DNA from: Agaribacterium sp. ZY112
Lineage (GTDB): Bacteria; Pseudomonadota; Gammaproteobacteria; Pseudomonadales; Cellvibrionaceae
Assembly (NCBI RefSeq): GCF_041346925.1
Contig: NZ_CP166840.1
Span: 1,798,001 to 1,862,000, forward strand
Length of the DNA: 64,000 nucleotides
Direction: 5' to 3'
Below the pieces are notes generated by a model. It made no database searches. It was not told the DNA's origin and saw only the letters and a program-made list of their open reading frames with translations. Each line of letters begins with the position of its first letter. Position 1 is the first letter of the stretch. Positions 9,173 through 18,380 of the stretch are shown in pieces. The position numbers and the translations under genes were made by a program.

Positions 9173-10636
9173 ATGGATAACAATGATCTGGCCCTCTTAT
9201 TAAAGGGGCGAGTGCCTTTGATAGCTTTAGAGAGTTACGATGAACAGCGAGCCGTAGAACTCGTTAGCTCGCATGCTCGTGATCTGGGCATGGCGGCTTG
9301 GAAGTGGACCTTAACAGACGGCATTGGCCCTTTGGGCTTTGGCCTCGAGTTAAGTGATGCATCGCAATACTGTGAGCCTGAAGCGGCCCTGCGTCATTTG
9401 AAGGGCTTGTCTGGCCCCTTACTTATTGTGCTTTGTGATCTACACCCCTTTTTGGACGATGCCAAAGTCATTCGTTTATTAAAAGATATGGCCTTACGCT
9501 TTGATGCCCAGAGGCAAAAGCTTGTGTTACTTAGCCACCGTTTGAGTTTGCCAGAAGAGCTTGTTCGTCTAAGTGTAAAAAGTGCGATAGCTCTGCCAGA
9601 CGATGATGAGATCAGAAGCTTGCTGCGCCTGGAGGCCAAGCGCTGGCAAGAGCAAAATCGAGGCCTTCGTGTTAAGACTGATAAGGCCAGTCTTGACGCT
9701 TTAATTGCCAATTTGCGTGGCTTGCCACATGAAGATGTTAGGCGTTTGGCTTGGGGGGCGATAGCCGATGATGGCGCTATTACCGAATCTGATGTACCCA
9801 AACTTAATAAGGCAAAGTTCGCATTGATGGATATGCAAGGGGTATTGCACTATGAGTACCACACTGAGGCTCTGGCCAGTGTAGCGGGCTTTGAAGGTTT
9901 AAAAAGGTGGTTAAAGCAGCGTGAGCCAGCCTTGATGGATGTTGACCTGGAGCCGCCTAAAGGCGTGTTGCTCTTTGGTGTGCAAGGTGGTGGTAAAAGT
10001 TTGGCTGCTAAAGCCATTGCCGGTATGTGGAAGCTGCCTTTATTGCGCTTGGATATGGCCGCCTTGTATAACAAATACATCGGTGAAACCGAACGTAATT
10101 TACGAGCGGCTTTAGCCCTTGCCGATACCATGCAACCTTGTGTGTTATGGATAGACGAAATTGAGAAGGGCCTTGCTGAAGATGGTGATAGTGGTGTTGC
10201 TCAGCGCATACTCGGTACTTTGTTAACTTGGATGGCAGAGCGAAAGAGCCGGGTTATTTTGGTCGCCACGAGTAATGACATCAGTGTCTTGCCTCCAGAG
10301 CTGATGCGAAAAGGGCGTTTTGACGAGGTTTTTTTTGTTGATTTACCAGAGCAAGAAACACGTAAGCATATATTTACGATCCATATGCAAAAGCGTGACA
10401 TTCATTGTGAAGGCTTTGATTTAAACAGCTTGGCGGCAATGAGCGAGGGCTTTACGGGTGCCGAAATAGAGCAAGCAGTGGTAGCGGCTTGCTATCAAGC
10501 AAGGGCTGATGAATGCCAGCTAGAGCAGCTGTATTTGCAGCGCGCGTTAACTCAAACTCGGCCCTTGTCGGTATTGCAGGCAGAGAAGCTTCACGCCTTG
10601 AGGGCTTGGGCTAAAGAGCGTTCTGTACCCGCTTAG
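9173..10636 (+). CDS. Ycf46-like AAA+ ATPase
   Basis: 487 residues from the ATG at 9173; the upstream in-frame ATG at 9167 overlaps its own AAGGA ribosome site. An N-terminal alpha/beta domain (about 1-220) precedes one AAA+ module with Walker A GVQGGGKS (269-276), Walker B CVLWIDE (from 323), a sensor-1 ATSND segment, and arginines in RKGRFDEVFF. The whole-length pattern, including the opening RVPLIALESYDE, fits the Ycf46 family. Ycf46 has been linked to carbon uptake control in cyanobacteria; the role in heterotrophic gammaproteobacteria is unknown. The gene ends one base from the convergent DUF3859 gene. Confidence 0.85.
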   Translation: MDNNDLALLLKGRVPLIALESYDEQRAVELVSSHARDLGMAAWKWTLTDGIGPLGFGLELSDASQYCEPEAALRHLKGLSGPLLIVLCDLHPFLDDAKVIRLLKDMALRFDAQRQKLVLLSHRLSLPEELVRLSVKSAIALPDDDEIRSLLRLEAKRWQEQNRGLRVKTDKASLDALIANLRGLPHEDVRRLAWGAIADDGAITESDVPKLNKAKFALMDMQGVLHYEYHTEALASVAGFEGLKRWLKQREPALMDVDLEPPKGVLLFGVQGGGKSLAAKAIAGMWKLPLLRLDMAALYNKYIGETERNLRAALALADTMQPCVLWIDEIEKGLAEDGDSGVAQRILGTLLTWMAERKSRVILVATSNDISVLPPELMRKGRFDEVFFVDLPEQETRKHIFTIHMQKRDIHCEGFDLNSLAAMSEGFTGAEIEQAVVAACYQARADECQLEQLYLQRALTQTRPLSVLQAEKLHALRAWAKERSVPA

Positions 10637-10637
10637 G

Positions 10638-11081
10638 TTATTCCCCAAATAATAAGTCTTTTAAGGACTCTTCTTGTTTGACTTGGGTTTCTTGGTAAGG
10701 GGCAATATGAAAGGTTTTTTGTGCAATGACCTGGCCTTCAAGCTCTATGCTTAAGGCCCACTTTCCGAGCTTATCGGCCACAGGAGCCCAAACGGTATCG
10801 CCTAGAAAGAAATCCCAGTTGTTATCTCTTATATAAAGTGTGTCTTTAAACGGAGGGCGCTTTTGGCCGTGCTCATCAAGTACGCCGGGGTGGTCTATAC
10901 AGCAATGTATCTGCTTGCCTTTGGCTTTTTTGATGTTGATGATCATACCAAACTCAATATCGATCTCGGCTGGCACCTCGGTGGTAAAGCGCTGCAGCTT
11001 GGGCAGTTTTTTACAGTTGGCATCCCACTTTGTGTAGATTCCATAACTAACAAGTTTTGTTTCAATTTTGGCTTTGGGCAT
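10638..11081 (-). CDS. DUF3859 domain protein
   Basis: 147 residues, no signal peptide. The sequence begins MPKAKIETKLVSYGIYTKWD and continues with a beta-rich body containing WDFFLGDTVWAP and KWALSIELEGQ, the pattern of DUF3859. Function is unknown; the fold may be an immunoglobulin-like sandwich that handles a ligand or partner, which is inference. It is convergent with the Ycf46-like ATPase with a single base between the stop codons, so neither gene has room for its own terminator. Confidence 0.75.
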   Translation of the reverse strand: MPKAKIETKLVSYGIYTKWDANCKKLPKLQRFTTEVPAEIDIEFGMIINIKKAKGKQIHCCIDHPGVLDEHGQKRPPFKDTLYIRDNNWDFFLGDTVWAPVADKLGKWALSIELEGQVIAQKTFHIAPYQETQVKQEESLKDLLFGE

Positions 11082-11222
11082 ATAGTTGGATAAAGCTGTT
11101 ACGGCGTGTAAGTACTGAGCTTGGCTGAGCCTTGGGCCTGAGGACGGGCATAAGCAGAGTCGCGTTTGGGGTTTAATATGTATCGGTTTAGCTTGAGTGA
11201 ATAGATAGGTGCTTGGCCTAAA

Positions 11223-11254
11223 AATAGCTGCATACAGTTGTGTATGCAGCTATT
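11223..11254 (-). terminator. Terminator of purHD
   Basis: A perfect 14-bp stem: AATAGCTGCATACA at 11223-11236, 4-base loop, and its complement at 11241-11254. On the minus strand the stem runs into ATTTTTAGG, giving a U-tract just after the purD stop. Confidence 0.85.
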
Positions 11255-11264
11255 AGGCGAGTGC

Positions 11265-12554
11265 TTACTTGCCTTGCTCACGAGCAATAGCACGATAGGC
11301 AATGTCATTACGCTTATAGACATCTTTCCAATCGATATTATTGGCAAGCTTGTAAGCTGCTTGTTGGGCTTCGGTCACTGAGTTACCCAGCGCGGTAGCG
11401 CAAAGTACACGACCGCCATTGGTTACCACGTGCCCATCTTTATCAGCTGTGCCAGCATGGAAAACTTTTGCCGAATCCGTGTCGATACCGTCAAGGCCGC
11501 TGATGACATCGCCTTTATTGTATGAACCGGGGTAGCCACCTGCTGCAAGCACAACACCAACGGCAGGGCGCTCATCCCACTCTGTTTTACATTGGTCTAG
11601 CTTGCCATCTAAGGCTGCTAAACAAAGAGCTGGAAGATCGCTCTGTAAGCGCATCATGATAGGCTGAGTTTCAGGATCACCAAAGCGACAGTTATATTCA
11701 ATCACTTTAGGTGTGCCATCGCTGTCAATCATCAAGCCGGCGTATAAGAAACCTGTGTAGTCATTGCCCTCGGCGGCCATACCGCGAATAGTGGGCATGA
11801 TCACCTCATCCATAATGCGCTCATAGACTTCGGGGGTTACCACAGGCGCAGGGCTATAGGCGCCCATGCCGCCGGTGTTTAGGCCACTGTCGCCATCACC
11901 TGCACGTTTATGATCTTGGCTGGTTGCCATTGGCAGAACATTGACGCCATCTGCAATGACAATAAAGGAGGCTTCTTCACCGGAAAGGAACTCTTCGATA
12001 ACAACACGGTAGCCTGCGTCGCCAAAGGCGTTGCCGCTAAGCATATCTTTCACGGCTTCTTCGGCAGTTGCTAAATCTTCAGCAACTATTACGCCTTTAC
12101 CTGCGGCTAGGCCGTCTGCTTTGACAACAATTGGAGCGCCGTGTTTGCGAAGATAGGCCAAGGCTGGTTCAACTTCGGTAAAGCTTTCATAGGCCGCAGT
12201 TGGGATATTGTGGCGAGCTAGGAAGTCTTTGGTGAAAGCCTTAGAGCCTTCTAGTTGAGCTGCACCTTTGCTTGGGCCAAAACAAGCTAGGCCTTTTTCC
12301 GCAAAGTAATCAACAATGCCTTCTACTAAAGGCACTTCAGGGCCAACAATAGTTAGCTCAATACCTTCGAGTTTGGCGAAACCTGCAAGGCTTGCGAAGT
12401 CTGTTGCGTCAAAATCGATGTTTTTAAGCTTGGCATCACGTGCACTGCCGGCGTTACCGGGTGCAAGAAAAACGGCTTCAACTTCGGGGCTTTGAGCCGC
12501 TTTCCAAGCCAAAGCATGTTCGCGGCCTCCGCCGCCAATAACGAGTACTTTCAT
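11265..12554 (-). CDS. purD: Phosphoribosylamine-glycine ligase (GARS)
   Basis: 429 residues, normal length. An ATP-grasp enzyme that couples phosphoribosylamine and glycine in purine synthesis. It opens with MKVLVIGGGGREHALAWK. ATP-grasp signatures are the glycine-rich loop ADGLAAGKGVIVA and the metal-binding EYNCRFGDPETQP. It follows purH by 20 nt on the same strand, so purH-purD is one operon as in enteric bacteria and Pseudomonas. A strong hairpin with U-tract ends the operon. Confidence 0.97.
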   Translation of the reverse strand: MKVLVIGGGGREHALAWKAAQSPEVEAVFLAPGNAGSARDAKLKNIDFDATDFASLAGFAKLEGIELTIVGPEVPLVEGIVDYFAEKGLACFGPSKGAAQLEGSKAFTKDFLARHNIPTAAYESFTEVEPALAYLRKHGAPIVVKADGLAAGKGVIVAEDLATAEEAVKDMLSGNAFGDAGYRVVIEEFLSGEEASFIVIADGVNVLPMATSQDHKRAGDGDSGLNTGGMGAYSPAPVVTPEVYERIMDEVIMPTIRGMAAEGNDYTGFLYAGLMIDSDGTPKVIEYNCRFGDPETQPIMMRLQSDLPALCLAALDGKLDQCKTEWDERPAVGVVLAAGGYPGSYNKGDVISGLDGIDTDSAKVFHAGTADKDGHVVTNGGRVLCATALGNSVTEAQQAAYKLANNIDWKDVYKRNDIAYRAIAREQGK

Positions 12555-12574
12555 ATCTGCTCTAGGCTCCTGAA

Positions 12575-14152
12575 TTAGTGGCGGAAATGGCGCATGCCGG
12601 TGAAGACCATTGCCATACCTGCTTCATCTGCGGCAGCGATAACTTCTTCATCACGCATAGAGCCACCTGGCTGGATAACGGCTTTGATGCCTGCCTTGGC
12701 GGCGTTATCAATACCGTCGCGGAAAGGGAAAAAGGCGTCGGATGCCATAACAGAACCCGGCACTTCAAAACCGGCGTGTTCGGCTTTAATGCCAGCAATA
12801 CGAGCGGAATTAACACGGCTCATTTGGCCTGCACCTATGCCAACAGTCTGATTGTTAAGGGCGTAGACAATGGCGTTGGACTTAACCATCTTGCCAACCT
12901 TCCAGGCAAATAGAAGGTCGCGAATCTCGTCTTCGGTTGGCTGGCGTTTAGTTACCACCTTGAGATCTGCTGCGGTGATGATGCCGTTGTCACGGCCTTG
13001 TACAAGCAAGCCGCCTGTGATCTTTTTGTAGTCAAAACCTTCGGTTACGGCGTCAGCCCACTGGCCGCACTCAAGTAGACGAACGTTTTTCTTGGCCGCA
13101 ACAACTGCTACAGCTTTGGCGCTGATTGTTGGCGCGATAATGACTTCAACAAATTGCTTTTCGACAATGGCGGCAGCTGTGGCTTCATCAAGCTCTCGGT
13201 TAAACGCAATAATGCCGCCAAAAGCAGACTCAGGGTCGGTGGCAAAAGCCTGTTGGTAGGCTTCTTCAATGTTTGCAGCGACTGCAACACCACAAGGGTT
13301 GGCGTGCTTAACAATCACACAAGCTGGCTCGTCAAATTGTTTCACTGTTTCAAGGGCCGCGTCGGTGTCAGCAACATTGTTAAAGCTAAGCTCTTTGCCT
13401 TGCAGTTGCTTGGCAGTGCTAATGCTGGCACCTTCAAAGTTTTTGTCGACGTAAAACGCTGCGTTTTGGTGAGGGTTTTCACCGTAGCGCATGGTTTGAG
13501 TTAGTTGGAACTGGCTGTTAAAGGTGCGAGGGAACTCAGCTTCGTCACTTTGTACTTTGTTACCTAGGTAGTTGGCGATCATACCGTCGTAGGCTGCGGT
13601 ATGTTCAAAAGCCTGTACGCTCAAATCGAAACGAGTATTGCGCGCGATTTGACCGTCATTGGCTTTCATTTCAGCTAATACAGCATCGTAGCTGCTGGCG
13701 TTTACAACAATTGCTACGTCATTAAAGTTCTTTGCCGCAGAGCGAACCATGGTTGGGCCGCCGATATCAATGTTTTCAATGGCATCTGGCAGAGTGCAAT
13801 CGGCTTTGGCTACTGTCTGTGCAAATGGATATAGGTTCACTACAACCATGTCGATGGCGTTGATGCCGTGCTCGGCCATGATGGCGTCGTCTTGGCCGCG
13901 ACGGCCGAGGATGCCACCGTGAACTTTAGGGTGTAAAGTTTTTACACGTCCGTCCATCATTTCAGGGAAGCCGGTGTAATCACTGACTTCGGTAACAGCG
14001 ATGCTGTTGTCTTTAAGTAGACGGTAGGTTCCGCCTGTAGATAGGATCTCAACGCCTTGTGCGCTAAGAGCTTGAGCAAATTCGACAATGCCGCTTTTGT
14101 CACTGACGCTAATCAGTGCGCGATTGATTTTTACCAATGCTTTTTCAGTCAT
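12575..14152 (-). CDS. purH: Bifunctional AICAR formyltransferase / IMP cyclohydrolase
   Basis: 525 residues. It carries out the last two steps of IMP synthesis. The N-terminal cyclohydrolase (MGS-like fold, about 1-200) includes [12 protein letters not shown] and [12 protein letters not shown]. The C-terminal transformylase contains the catalytic Lys282-His283 in VKHANPCGV. Only about 48 bp separate the fis terminator hairpin from the purH start. No convincing -10/-35 pair is seen there, so read-through from dusB-fis is possible. Confidence 0.97.
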   Translation of the reverse strand: MTEKALVKINRALISVSDKSGIVEFAQALSAQGVEILSTGGTYRLLKDNSIAVTEVSDYTGFPEMMDGRVKTLHPKVHGGILGRRGQDDAIMAEHGINAIDMVVVNLYPFAQTVAKADCTLPDAIENIDIGGPTMVRSAAKNFNDVAIVVNASSYDAVLAEMKANDGQIARNTRFDLSVQAFEHTAAYDGMIANYLGNKVQSDEAEFPRTFNSQFQLTQTMRYGENPHQNAAFYVDKNFEGASISTAKQLQGKELSFNNVADTDAALETVKQFDEPACVIVKHANPCGVAVAANIEEAYQQAFATDPESAFGGIIAFNRELDEATAAAIVEKQFVEVIIAPTISAKAVAVVAAKKNVRLLECGQWADAVTEGFDYKKITGGLLVQGRDNGIITAADLKVVTKRQPTEDEIRDLLFAWKVGKMVKSNAIVYALNNQTVGIGAGQMSRVNSARIAGIKAEHAGFEVPGSVMASDAFFPFRDGIDNAAKAGIKAVIQPGGSMRDEEVIAAADEAGMAMVFTGMRHFRH

Positions 14153-14199
14153 GGAGTGAGCCTGTAGTGTGTGCCGGAGTGGGCGGGCTGCTTAACCAA

Positions 14200-14223
14200 G
14201 AAAGGGACACAAGTGTCCCTTTC
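14200..14223 (-). terminator. Hairpin terminator after fis
   Basis: An 11-bp inverted repeat GAAAGGGACAC (14200-14210) / GTGTCCCTTTC (14213-14223). The real loop is probably 4 bases. On the minus strand the stem ends CCCTTTCTTGG, a modest U-tract. It may only partly separate fis from purH. Confidence 0.65.
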
Positions 14224-14247
14224 CATTCTTTACTTACGACGAGCTAC

Positions 14248-14562
14248 TTAAAGTAGGCCGTATTGCTTTAATTTCTTGCGTAGGGTGCCGCGGTTTAGAC
14301 CCAGCACATTGGCTGCACGGGTTTGATTATGGCGAGTGTACTTCATCACGACTTCTAACAGAGGTGCTTCAACCTCTGCGAGTACCATTTCATATACATC
14401 GGTAACATCGTGGCCTTCAAGGTGCTCGAAATAATTGCTCACGGCGCGTTCTACGCTGTCACGCAAAGACTGATCTTGAGGTGCTACATAGTCTTTTGGC
14501 GCTGGGACCTGACTTGCAAAGTCGGTATTTCGGTCGGTCAGGAGCGTGTCCGCTGTATTCAT
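14248..14562 (-). CDS. fis: Fis nucleoid-associated regulator
   Basis: 104 residues. A small homodimeric DNA-binding and DNA-bending protein. The C-terminal helix-turn-helix is clear ([19 protein letters not shown]), and the central [15 protein letters not shown] is the dimer helix region. The start codon overlaps the dusB stop by 4 nt, the classic dusB-fis pairing of gammaproteobacteria, so the two are translationally coupled. Confidence 0.96.
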   Translation of the reverse strand: MNTADTLLTDRNTDFASQVPAPKDYVAPQDQSLRDSVERAVSNYFEHLEGHDVTDVYEMVLAEVEAPLLEVVMKYTRHNQTRAANVLGLNRGTLRKKLKQYGLL

Positions 14563-15548
14563 TCTGCTTGTTCCTCGTAACTAATGAGCCATTGAAAATA
14601 GTTGTTATTGAGCCAGAGCTGTTGCTCAGGCTCTTGCAGTTGGTTGAACTTCCGTCGCCACTGTTCTCCATCGGGAAGATGAGCGCAGTACCAAGCAAAG
14701 TGCTTACGTGCAATGCGAACTCCCTGAACGGGGCCGTAAAATGCATGCAGCGCACTTAGATGTTGTTCTACAACGTGCTGTTTTTCTCTCATGCTGAGCG
14801 GTGTTGGTAGTTCACCGTGATTCAGCATGTGTTTTATATCCCTAAAAAGCCAAGGTTGGCCAAGTGCTCCGCGCCCGATTAAAAGTGCGGCGGCACCGGT
14901 TTTCTTTATCACTGCTTGAGCTTTGTCAGCGCAGTTTATATCCCCATTTGCTAGAACTGGAATGCTTAGTTCTGAGCTGATTTCTGTAATTGTGTTGTAC
15001 TCAGCATCGCCATTAAAGCGACAGGCTCGAGTGCGGCCATGTATGGCTATTGCACTAACACCTAATGCTTCTGCCATTTTCGCAACGCGAGGGCTATTGC
15101 GGTTACTTGGCTCCGTACCTGTGCGAGTTTTCAAGGTCACAGGCACCTCGACGGCATCAATCACCGCTCGCAATATAGCCTCGATTTGAGGCTCGTCGGC
15201 CAACAGTGCTGAGCCCGCTGCTTTTTTACAGACTTTTTTGGCTGGGCAACCCATGTTGATATCGACAATTTGCGCACCAAGTTCTACACAAGCTTGCGCT
15301 GCATCGGCCAGCATTAGCGGGTCGCTTCCGGCTATTTGAATGCTGATAGGCCAGTCTTGCTCATCAATAACTAAGCGCTTAGAGCTTTTGCGGCTGTGCC
15401 ACAAGGAGGTATCGCTCGTTAGCATTTCTGAGGTTGTTAGGCCCGCCCCAAACTGACGGCAGATTTTACGAAAAGGAAGATCGGTGACACCAGCCATGGG
15501 CGCGAGCAGTACCGGACTGTCGAGCTCGTATGGACCAATTTTTAACAC
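14559..15548 (-). CDS. dusB: tRNA-dihydrouridine synthase B
   Basis: 329 residues. An FMN-dependent TIM-barrel enzyme that reduces uridine in tRNA. The opening [17 protein letters not shown] and the catalytic Cys101 in NMGCPAKKV are present, with the FMN-phosphate segment LANGDI and [11 protein letters not shown]. It sits directly before fis with a 4-nt overlap; fis expression therefore depends on the dusB promoter, as known in E. coli. The 171-nt gap before it holds a C/G-rich inverted sequence near 15605-15630 that is not a convincing terminator. Confidence 0.95.
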   Translation of the reverse strand: MLKIGPYELDSPVLLAPMAGVTDLPFRKICRQFGAGLTTSEMLTSDTSLWHSRKSSKRLVIDEQDWPISIQIAGSDPLMLADAAQACVELGAQIVDINMGCPAKKVCKKAAGSALLADEPQIEAILRAVIDAVEVPVTLKTRTGTEPSNRNSPRVAKMAEALGVSAIAIHGRTRACRFNGDAEYNTITEISSELSIPVLANGDINCADKAQAVIKKTGAAALLIGRGALGQPWLFRDIKHMLNHGELPTPLSMREKQHVVEQHLSALHAFYGPVQGVRIARKHFAWYCAHLPDGEQWRRKFNQLQEPEQQLWLNNNYFQWLISYEEQAE

Positions 15549-15719
15549 CTAGATCCCCCGCGATCATATCTTGCTGCTGGCGTCTGAATTAACTATTGGT
15601 TAAAAAGACGCCCCGCCAAAAAAGGGGGGCTATCATACCTAAGCCGAAGGCCGTTGGGAATGCAGCTTTTATACAATTTGATCAATAAAAGTGCAGTTTG
15701 GGTCTTGACTAACTATTGA

Positions 15720-17252
15720 TTAGGGCTTCACAACGCTGATTTGGTAGTTAACGGCATCTTTTCCTGGGTCTTCAACGTCAAGAGTAATGTGAATTGGGTG
15801 ACGAGGTGGCATTGACTTACGACCCGCAAGCTCTCCACCGACATATTGTGAGGGGCTAAAACGGACATCGCTAAGAACACGGTTATTGATGTCTGAAAAG
15901 CTTATTTTTAGCTCGGGGAAGTCTTGAGCAAAGCCTGCACGATTCAATAAGGTGGCGTCAACCAAGAGCATGCTTTCTTTTTCTGGGTGATCGAGCACTA
16001 GCATGCTTTCAATTTTTATCGCGCCTAAATCTTTCAGGGCGGGCAGTTGGCAGCCAAGTAATTGACAGGCTTGAGCATAATAGGGGCGCCACTGAGGTTT
16101 AAGGCTCCAGTCATCAAATTTAAAATAGGCAAGTTGGAAACAAGCCGATAGCAAGAGCATGACATTCAGGCCGAGCCAGAGTTTACCCGAGCGCCACCAT
16201 GGCGTACTGTCTTCGACTAAAAACTCAAGTGGTTCTGCTTCTAGCTCATCAAGTCGACTGCCCTCATCATCTGCAGTACTGTCACTGAGCATGTCACCCT
16301 CAAAGGGTTCAAAGCCGTACTCTTCGTCGTTATCTTGTTTTTTCTTGGCATCGAGCTTGGGCTCCAATTCCTCATTGATCACATTGTGGTCAATGTCAAA
16401 CGGGTCGCCTTGGTCATTATCGACAGTTGGTTCTGTGCTGTTGTTAGTGCGTTGGCTCAGCTCTTGTTGGGCGAGTTGCCCCATGCCGTCGAGCTCATCA
16501 TCGGTCTTTGATGTAGTGCTGTCTTGTTCGTCGATAATGCGAAAGCTGCTAGTGTGATACATAGAGCTGGTTTCAGCTTCTTCGGCTTCTTCTAGTTCTG
16601 GTTCTGCTTCAGGCTCCGGTTCTTCGAGTGCTAGCTTGTTTGGTGTTTTAGCCGCGCTTTTTTGCTCTGCGCGCTCTTCATCTTCCAGTAAAGATAGAGC
16701 CCAGCTTTCATCGTCTTCACCGGCGTCATCTTCGTCATTGACTTCAACTTCTTTGATTTTCTTTTCGAAGAGATTGATGTCTTTACTCGAGGCTTCGTGC
16801 CCAAAAAAAACATTTTCGTCAAAGCCAAAGTCAACACTGCCTTCATCGATATCACTAATTAAGCCACTGTTGAATGAATTATCTTCCTCTGACTCGATAA
16901 AGCTTGCCTGCTTGGGCTCGCTTTGTTTCTCTTCTGGCTGAGGTTCTGACCACTTCTCTTCGTCGAAAGGCGTATCGTCACTAATTAAAATGTCATCATC
17001 ATTCTGGCTAATGATGGGGTTTTGCGGAGCTGTTTCTTTCGCTTTTTGCTGAGCGCTTAATCTGTTGGATGCAGGTTTTTTGCCTGCTTTTTTCTTGGTT
17101 GAGCTTGCAGGTGAGCTTATAAGGTGCTCTTTGGCATTAAACACATGTAAACATGAGCCACAGCGAACAGCCCCCTTGGCGCTGTTGAGGTGGCTAGGTT
17201 GTACTTTAAATGCGGTGCTGCATTTAGGGCAGCGGGTGATTAAGTCACTCAT
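15720..17252 (-). CDS. Zinc-ribbon / DUF3426 membrane protein with long acidic linker
   Basis: 510 residues from the ATG at 17252. A TTG start at 17282 would add ten residues, but the zinc-ribbon motif begins just after the ATG, so the ATG is preferred. Order: an MJ0042-type zinc ribbon (CPKCSTAFKV...RCGSCLHVF, about 8-40), a very acidic Glu/Asp/Ser-rich region of about 280 residues, one membrane helix (WLGLNVMLLLSACFQLAYF, about 360-380), and a C-terminal DUF3426 domain that should lie in the periplasm. Such proteins sit beside prmA in many gammaproteobacteria. Function is unknown; a regulatory or envelope role is only a guess. Confidence 0.85.
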   Translation of the reverse strand: MSDLITRCPKCSTAFKVQPSHLNSAKGAVRCGSCLHVFNAKEHLISSPASSTKKKAGKKPASNRLSAQQKAKETAPQNPIISQNDDDILISDDTPFDEEKWSEPQPEEKQSEPKQASFIESEEDNSFNSGLISDIDEGSVDFGFDENVFFGHEASSKDINLFEKKIKEVEVNDEDDAGEDDESWALSLLEDEERAEQKSAAKTPNKLALEEPEPEAEPELEEAEEAETSSMYHTSSFRIIDEQDSTTSKTDDELDGMGQLAQQELSQRTNNSTEPTVDNDQGDPFDIDHNVINEELEPKLDAKKKQDNDEEYGFEPFEGDMLSDSTADDEGSRLDELEAEPLEFLVEDSTPWWRSGKLWLGLNVMLLLSACFQLAYFKFDDWSLKPQWRPYYAQACQLLGCQLPALKDLGAIKIESMLVLDHPEKESMLLVDATLLNRAGFAQDFPELKISFSDINNRVLSDVRFSPSQYVGGELAGRKSMPPRHPIHITLDVEDPGKDAVNYQISVVKP

Positions 17253-17354
17253 ATCCGTTCGGATTACTGTGTTGTCCGTCAATAGGGGCTTTCAGAAGTC
17301 TATACCTTGCATGGGCGTAGGTAAAACATCTCCATGCAAGTCTGGGGCCCTGGT

Positions 17355-18239
17355 CTAGTTTTTTCGTCGCTGGCCGACAAGGCACAACCACTGTTCTTGT
17401 TCTTTACTGTAGGAAAAATCAACAGCGTGTTCATATGCAGCAACGATGCTGTCTTTCTGTGTCGCTAGAATGCCACTTAAACAAATAAAGGCTCCGGGTT
17501 TCAGTAGGGCGATCAGTTGTGGCGCGAGTTCAACCAAAGGGCCGGCAAGAATATTGGCGAGTACTAAATCGACAGGCTCTTGTGGTGCTTTATCTGGAAA
17601 ATAAACGGGCATTTGCTCGTTGGCGAGGCTATTGCGCTGAATGTTGTCCTGCGTGGCCAGCAAGGCTTGAGGGTCGATGTCGACACCGTGTACTTGTGTG
17701 GCGCCTAATAATAATGCTGCGATACCGAGTATGCCGGAGCCACAGCCAAAGTCGACCGCGTGCAGGTTTTTTACCTTTTGTTTTGCAAGCCATTGTAGGC
17801 ATAAAAAAGTAGTTGGATGAGTACCTGTACCAAAAGCCAAGCCGGGGTCGAGTTTTAAGTTAACGGCTGAAGGGTCGGGTTCATCACACCAGCTAGGGCA
17901 AATCCAAAAGTGTTCACCACATTGAATGGGGTGGTATTGGCTCATCCACTCACGCACCCAATCTTTATCTTCTAGTACGTGCCAATGTAGTTGCTCTTGG
18001 CTGATCTTTAAGCGTGTTGCGATGTCCTGTGCTATGGCATTCGAGTCGACCTCAGCTGGAAATAGCCCGGTGACTCGTGTAGCGGCCCAAAGAGGGGTTT
18101 CGCCAAGTTCTGGCTCAAAAATGGGTTGGTCGGCATTGTCTTCGAATGTGATCGACATGGAGCCTGCGTGATTGAGGGCTTTTTCCGCGACGCTTGCGTG
18201 ATCGGGGTCAGTAATTATACGAAGCTGGAGCCAAGACAT
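17355..18239 (-). CDS. prmA: Ribosomal protein L11 methyltransferase
   Basis: 294 residues. It trimethylates amino groups of ribosomal protein L11 using S-adenosylmethionine. The SAM-binding motif VDFGCGSGILGIAALLLGA and the catalytic-region motif LANILAGPL are clear, with the N-terminal substrate-recognition domain in front. It lies downstream of accBC on the same strand, but two hairpins (18271-18369) separate them. The DUF3426 gene follows. Confidence 0.96.
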   Translation of the reverse strand: MSWLQLRIITDPDHASVAEKALNHAGSMSITFEDNADQPIFEPELGETPLWAATRVTGLFPAEVDSNAIAQDIATRLKISQEQLHWHVLEDKDWVREWMSQYHPIQCGEHFWICPSWCDEPDPSAVNLKLDPGLAFGTGTHPTTFLCLQWLAKQKVKNLHAVDFGCGSGILGIAALLLGATQVHGVDIDPQALLATQDNIQRNSLANEQMPVYFPDKAPQEPVDLVLANILAGPLVELAPQLIALLKPGAFICLSGILATQKDSIVAAYEHAVDFSYSKEQEQWLCLVGQRRKN

Positions 18240-18270
18240 AAGTGGAGCTTTTCCTTTGGAAGGCAGAAAG

Positions 18271-18340
18271 CCAAAAGGTGTTTATTAATGGCAAGTTAGT
18301 GGCTATTAAGCCGCATCTTGCCATTAATAAACACCCTTGG
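18271..18340. repeat. 19-bp perfect inverted repeat between accC and prmA
   Basis: GGTGTTTATTAATGGCAAG at 18277-18295 is repeated as its exact complement at 18317-18335. The 21-nt loop itself contains GGCT-ATTA-AGCC (18301-18312). CCAA (18271-18274) and TTGG (18337-18340) extend the stem beyond a small bulge. On the transcribed minus strand the structure is followed by CTTTTGG. It could be a terminator, an mRNA-stabilising hairpin, or a small palindromic element. I saw no second copy in this window. Confidence 0.8.
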
Positions 18341-18347
18341 GAGAAAT

Positions 18348-18369
18348 GCACCCGCATGCTTGCGGGTGC
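18348..18369 (-). terminator. GC-rich hairpin just after accC
   Basis: A perfect 9-bp stem GCACCCGCA (18348-18356) / TGCGGGTGC (18361-18369) with a 4-base loop, 11 nt after the accC stop. The minus-strand sequence after it is ATTTCTCCC, a weak U-tract, so termination is probably partial or helped by the larger hairpin next to it. Confidence 0.6.
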
Positions 18370-18380
18370 GTAAACAAGGC

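Noticed and set aside
15600..15632. C-run/G-run pair upstream of dusB as a terminator for the DUF3426 gene
   Set aside because: The pairing is short and has no U-tract on the minus strand; I could not support it.
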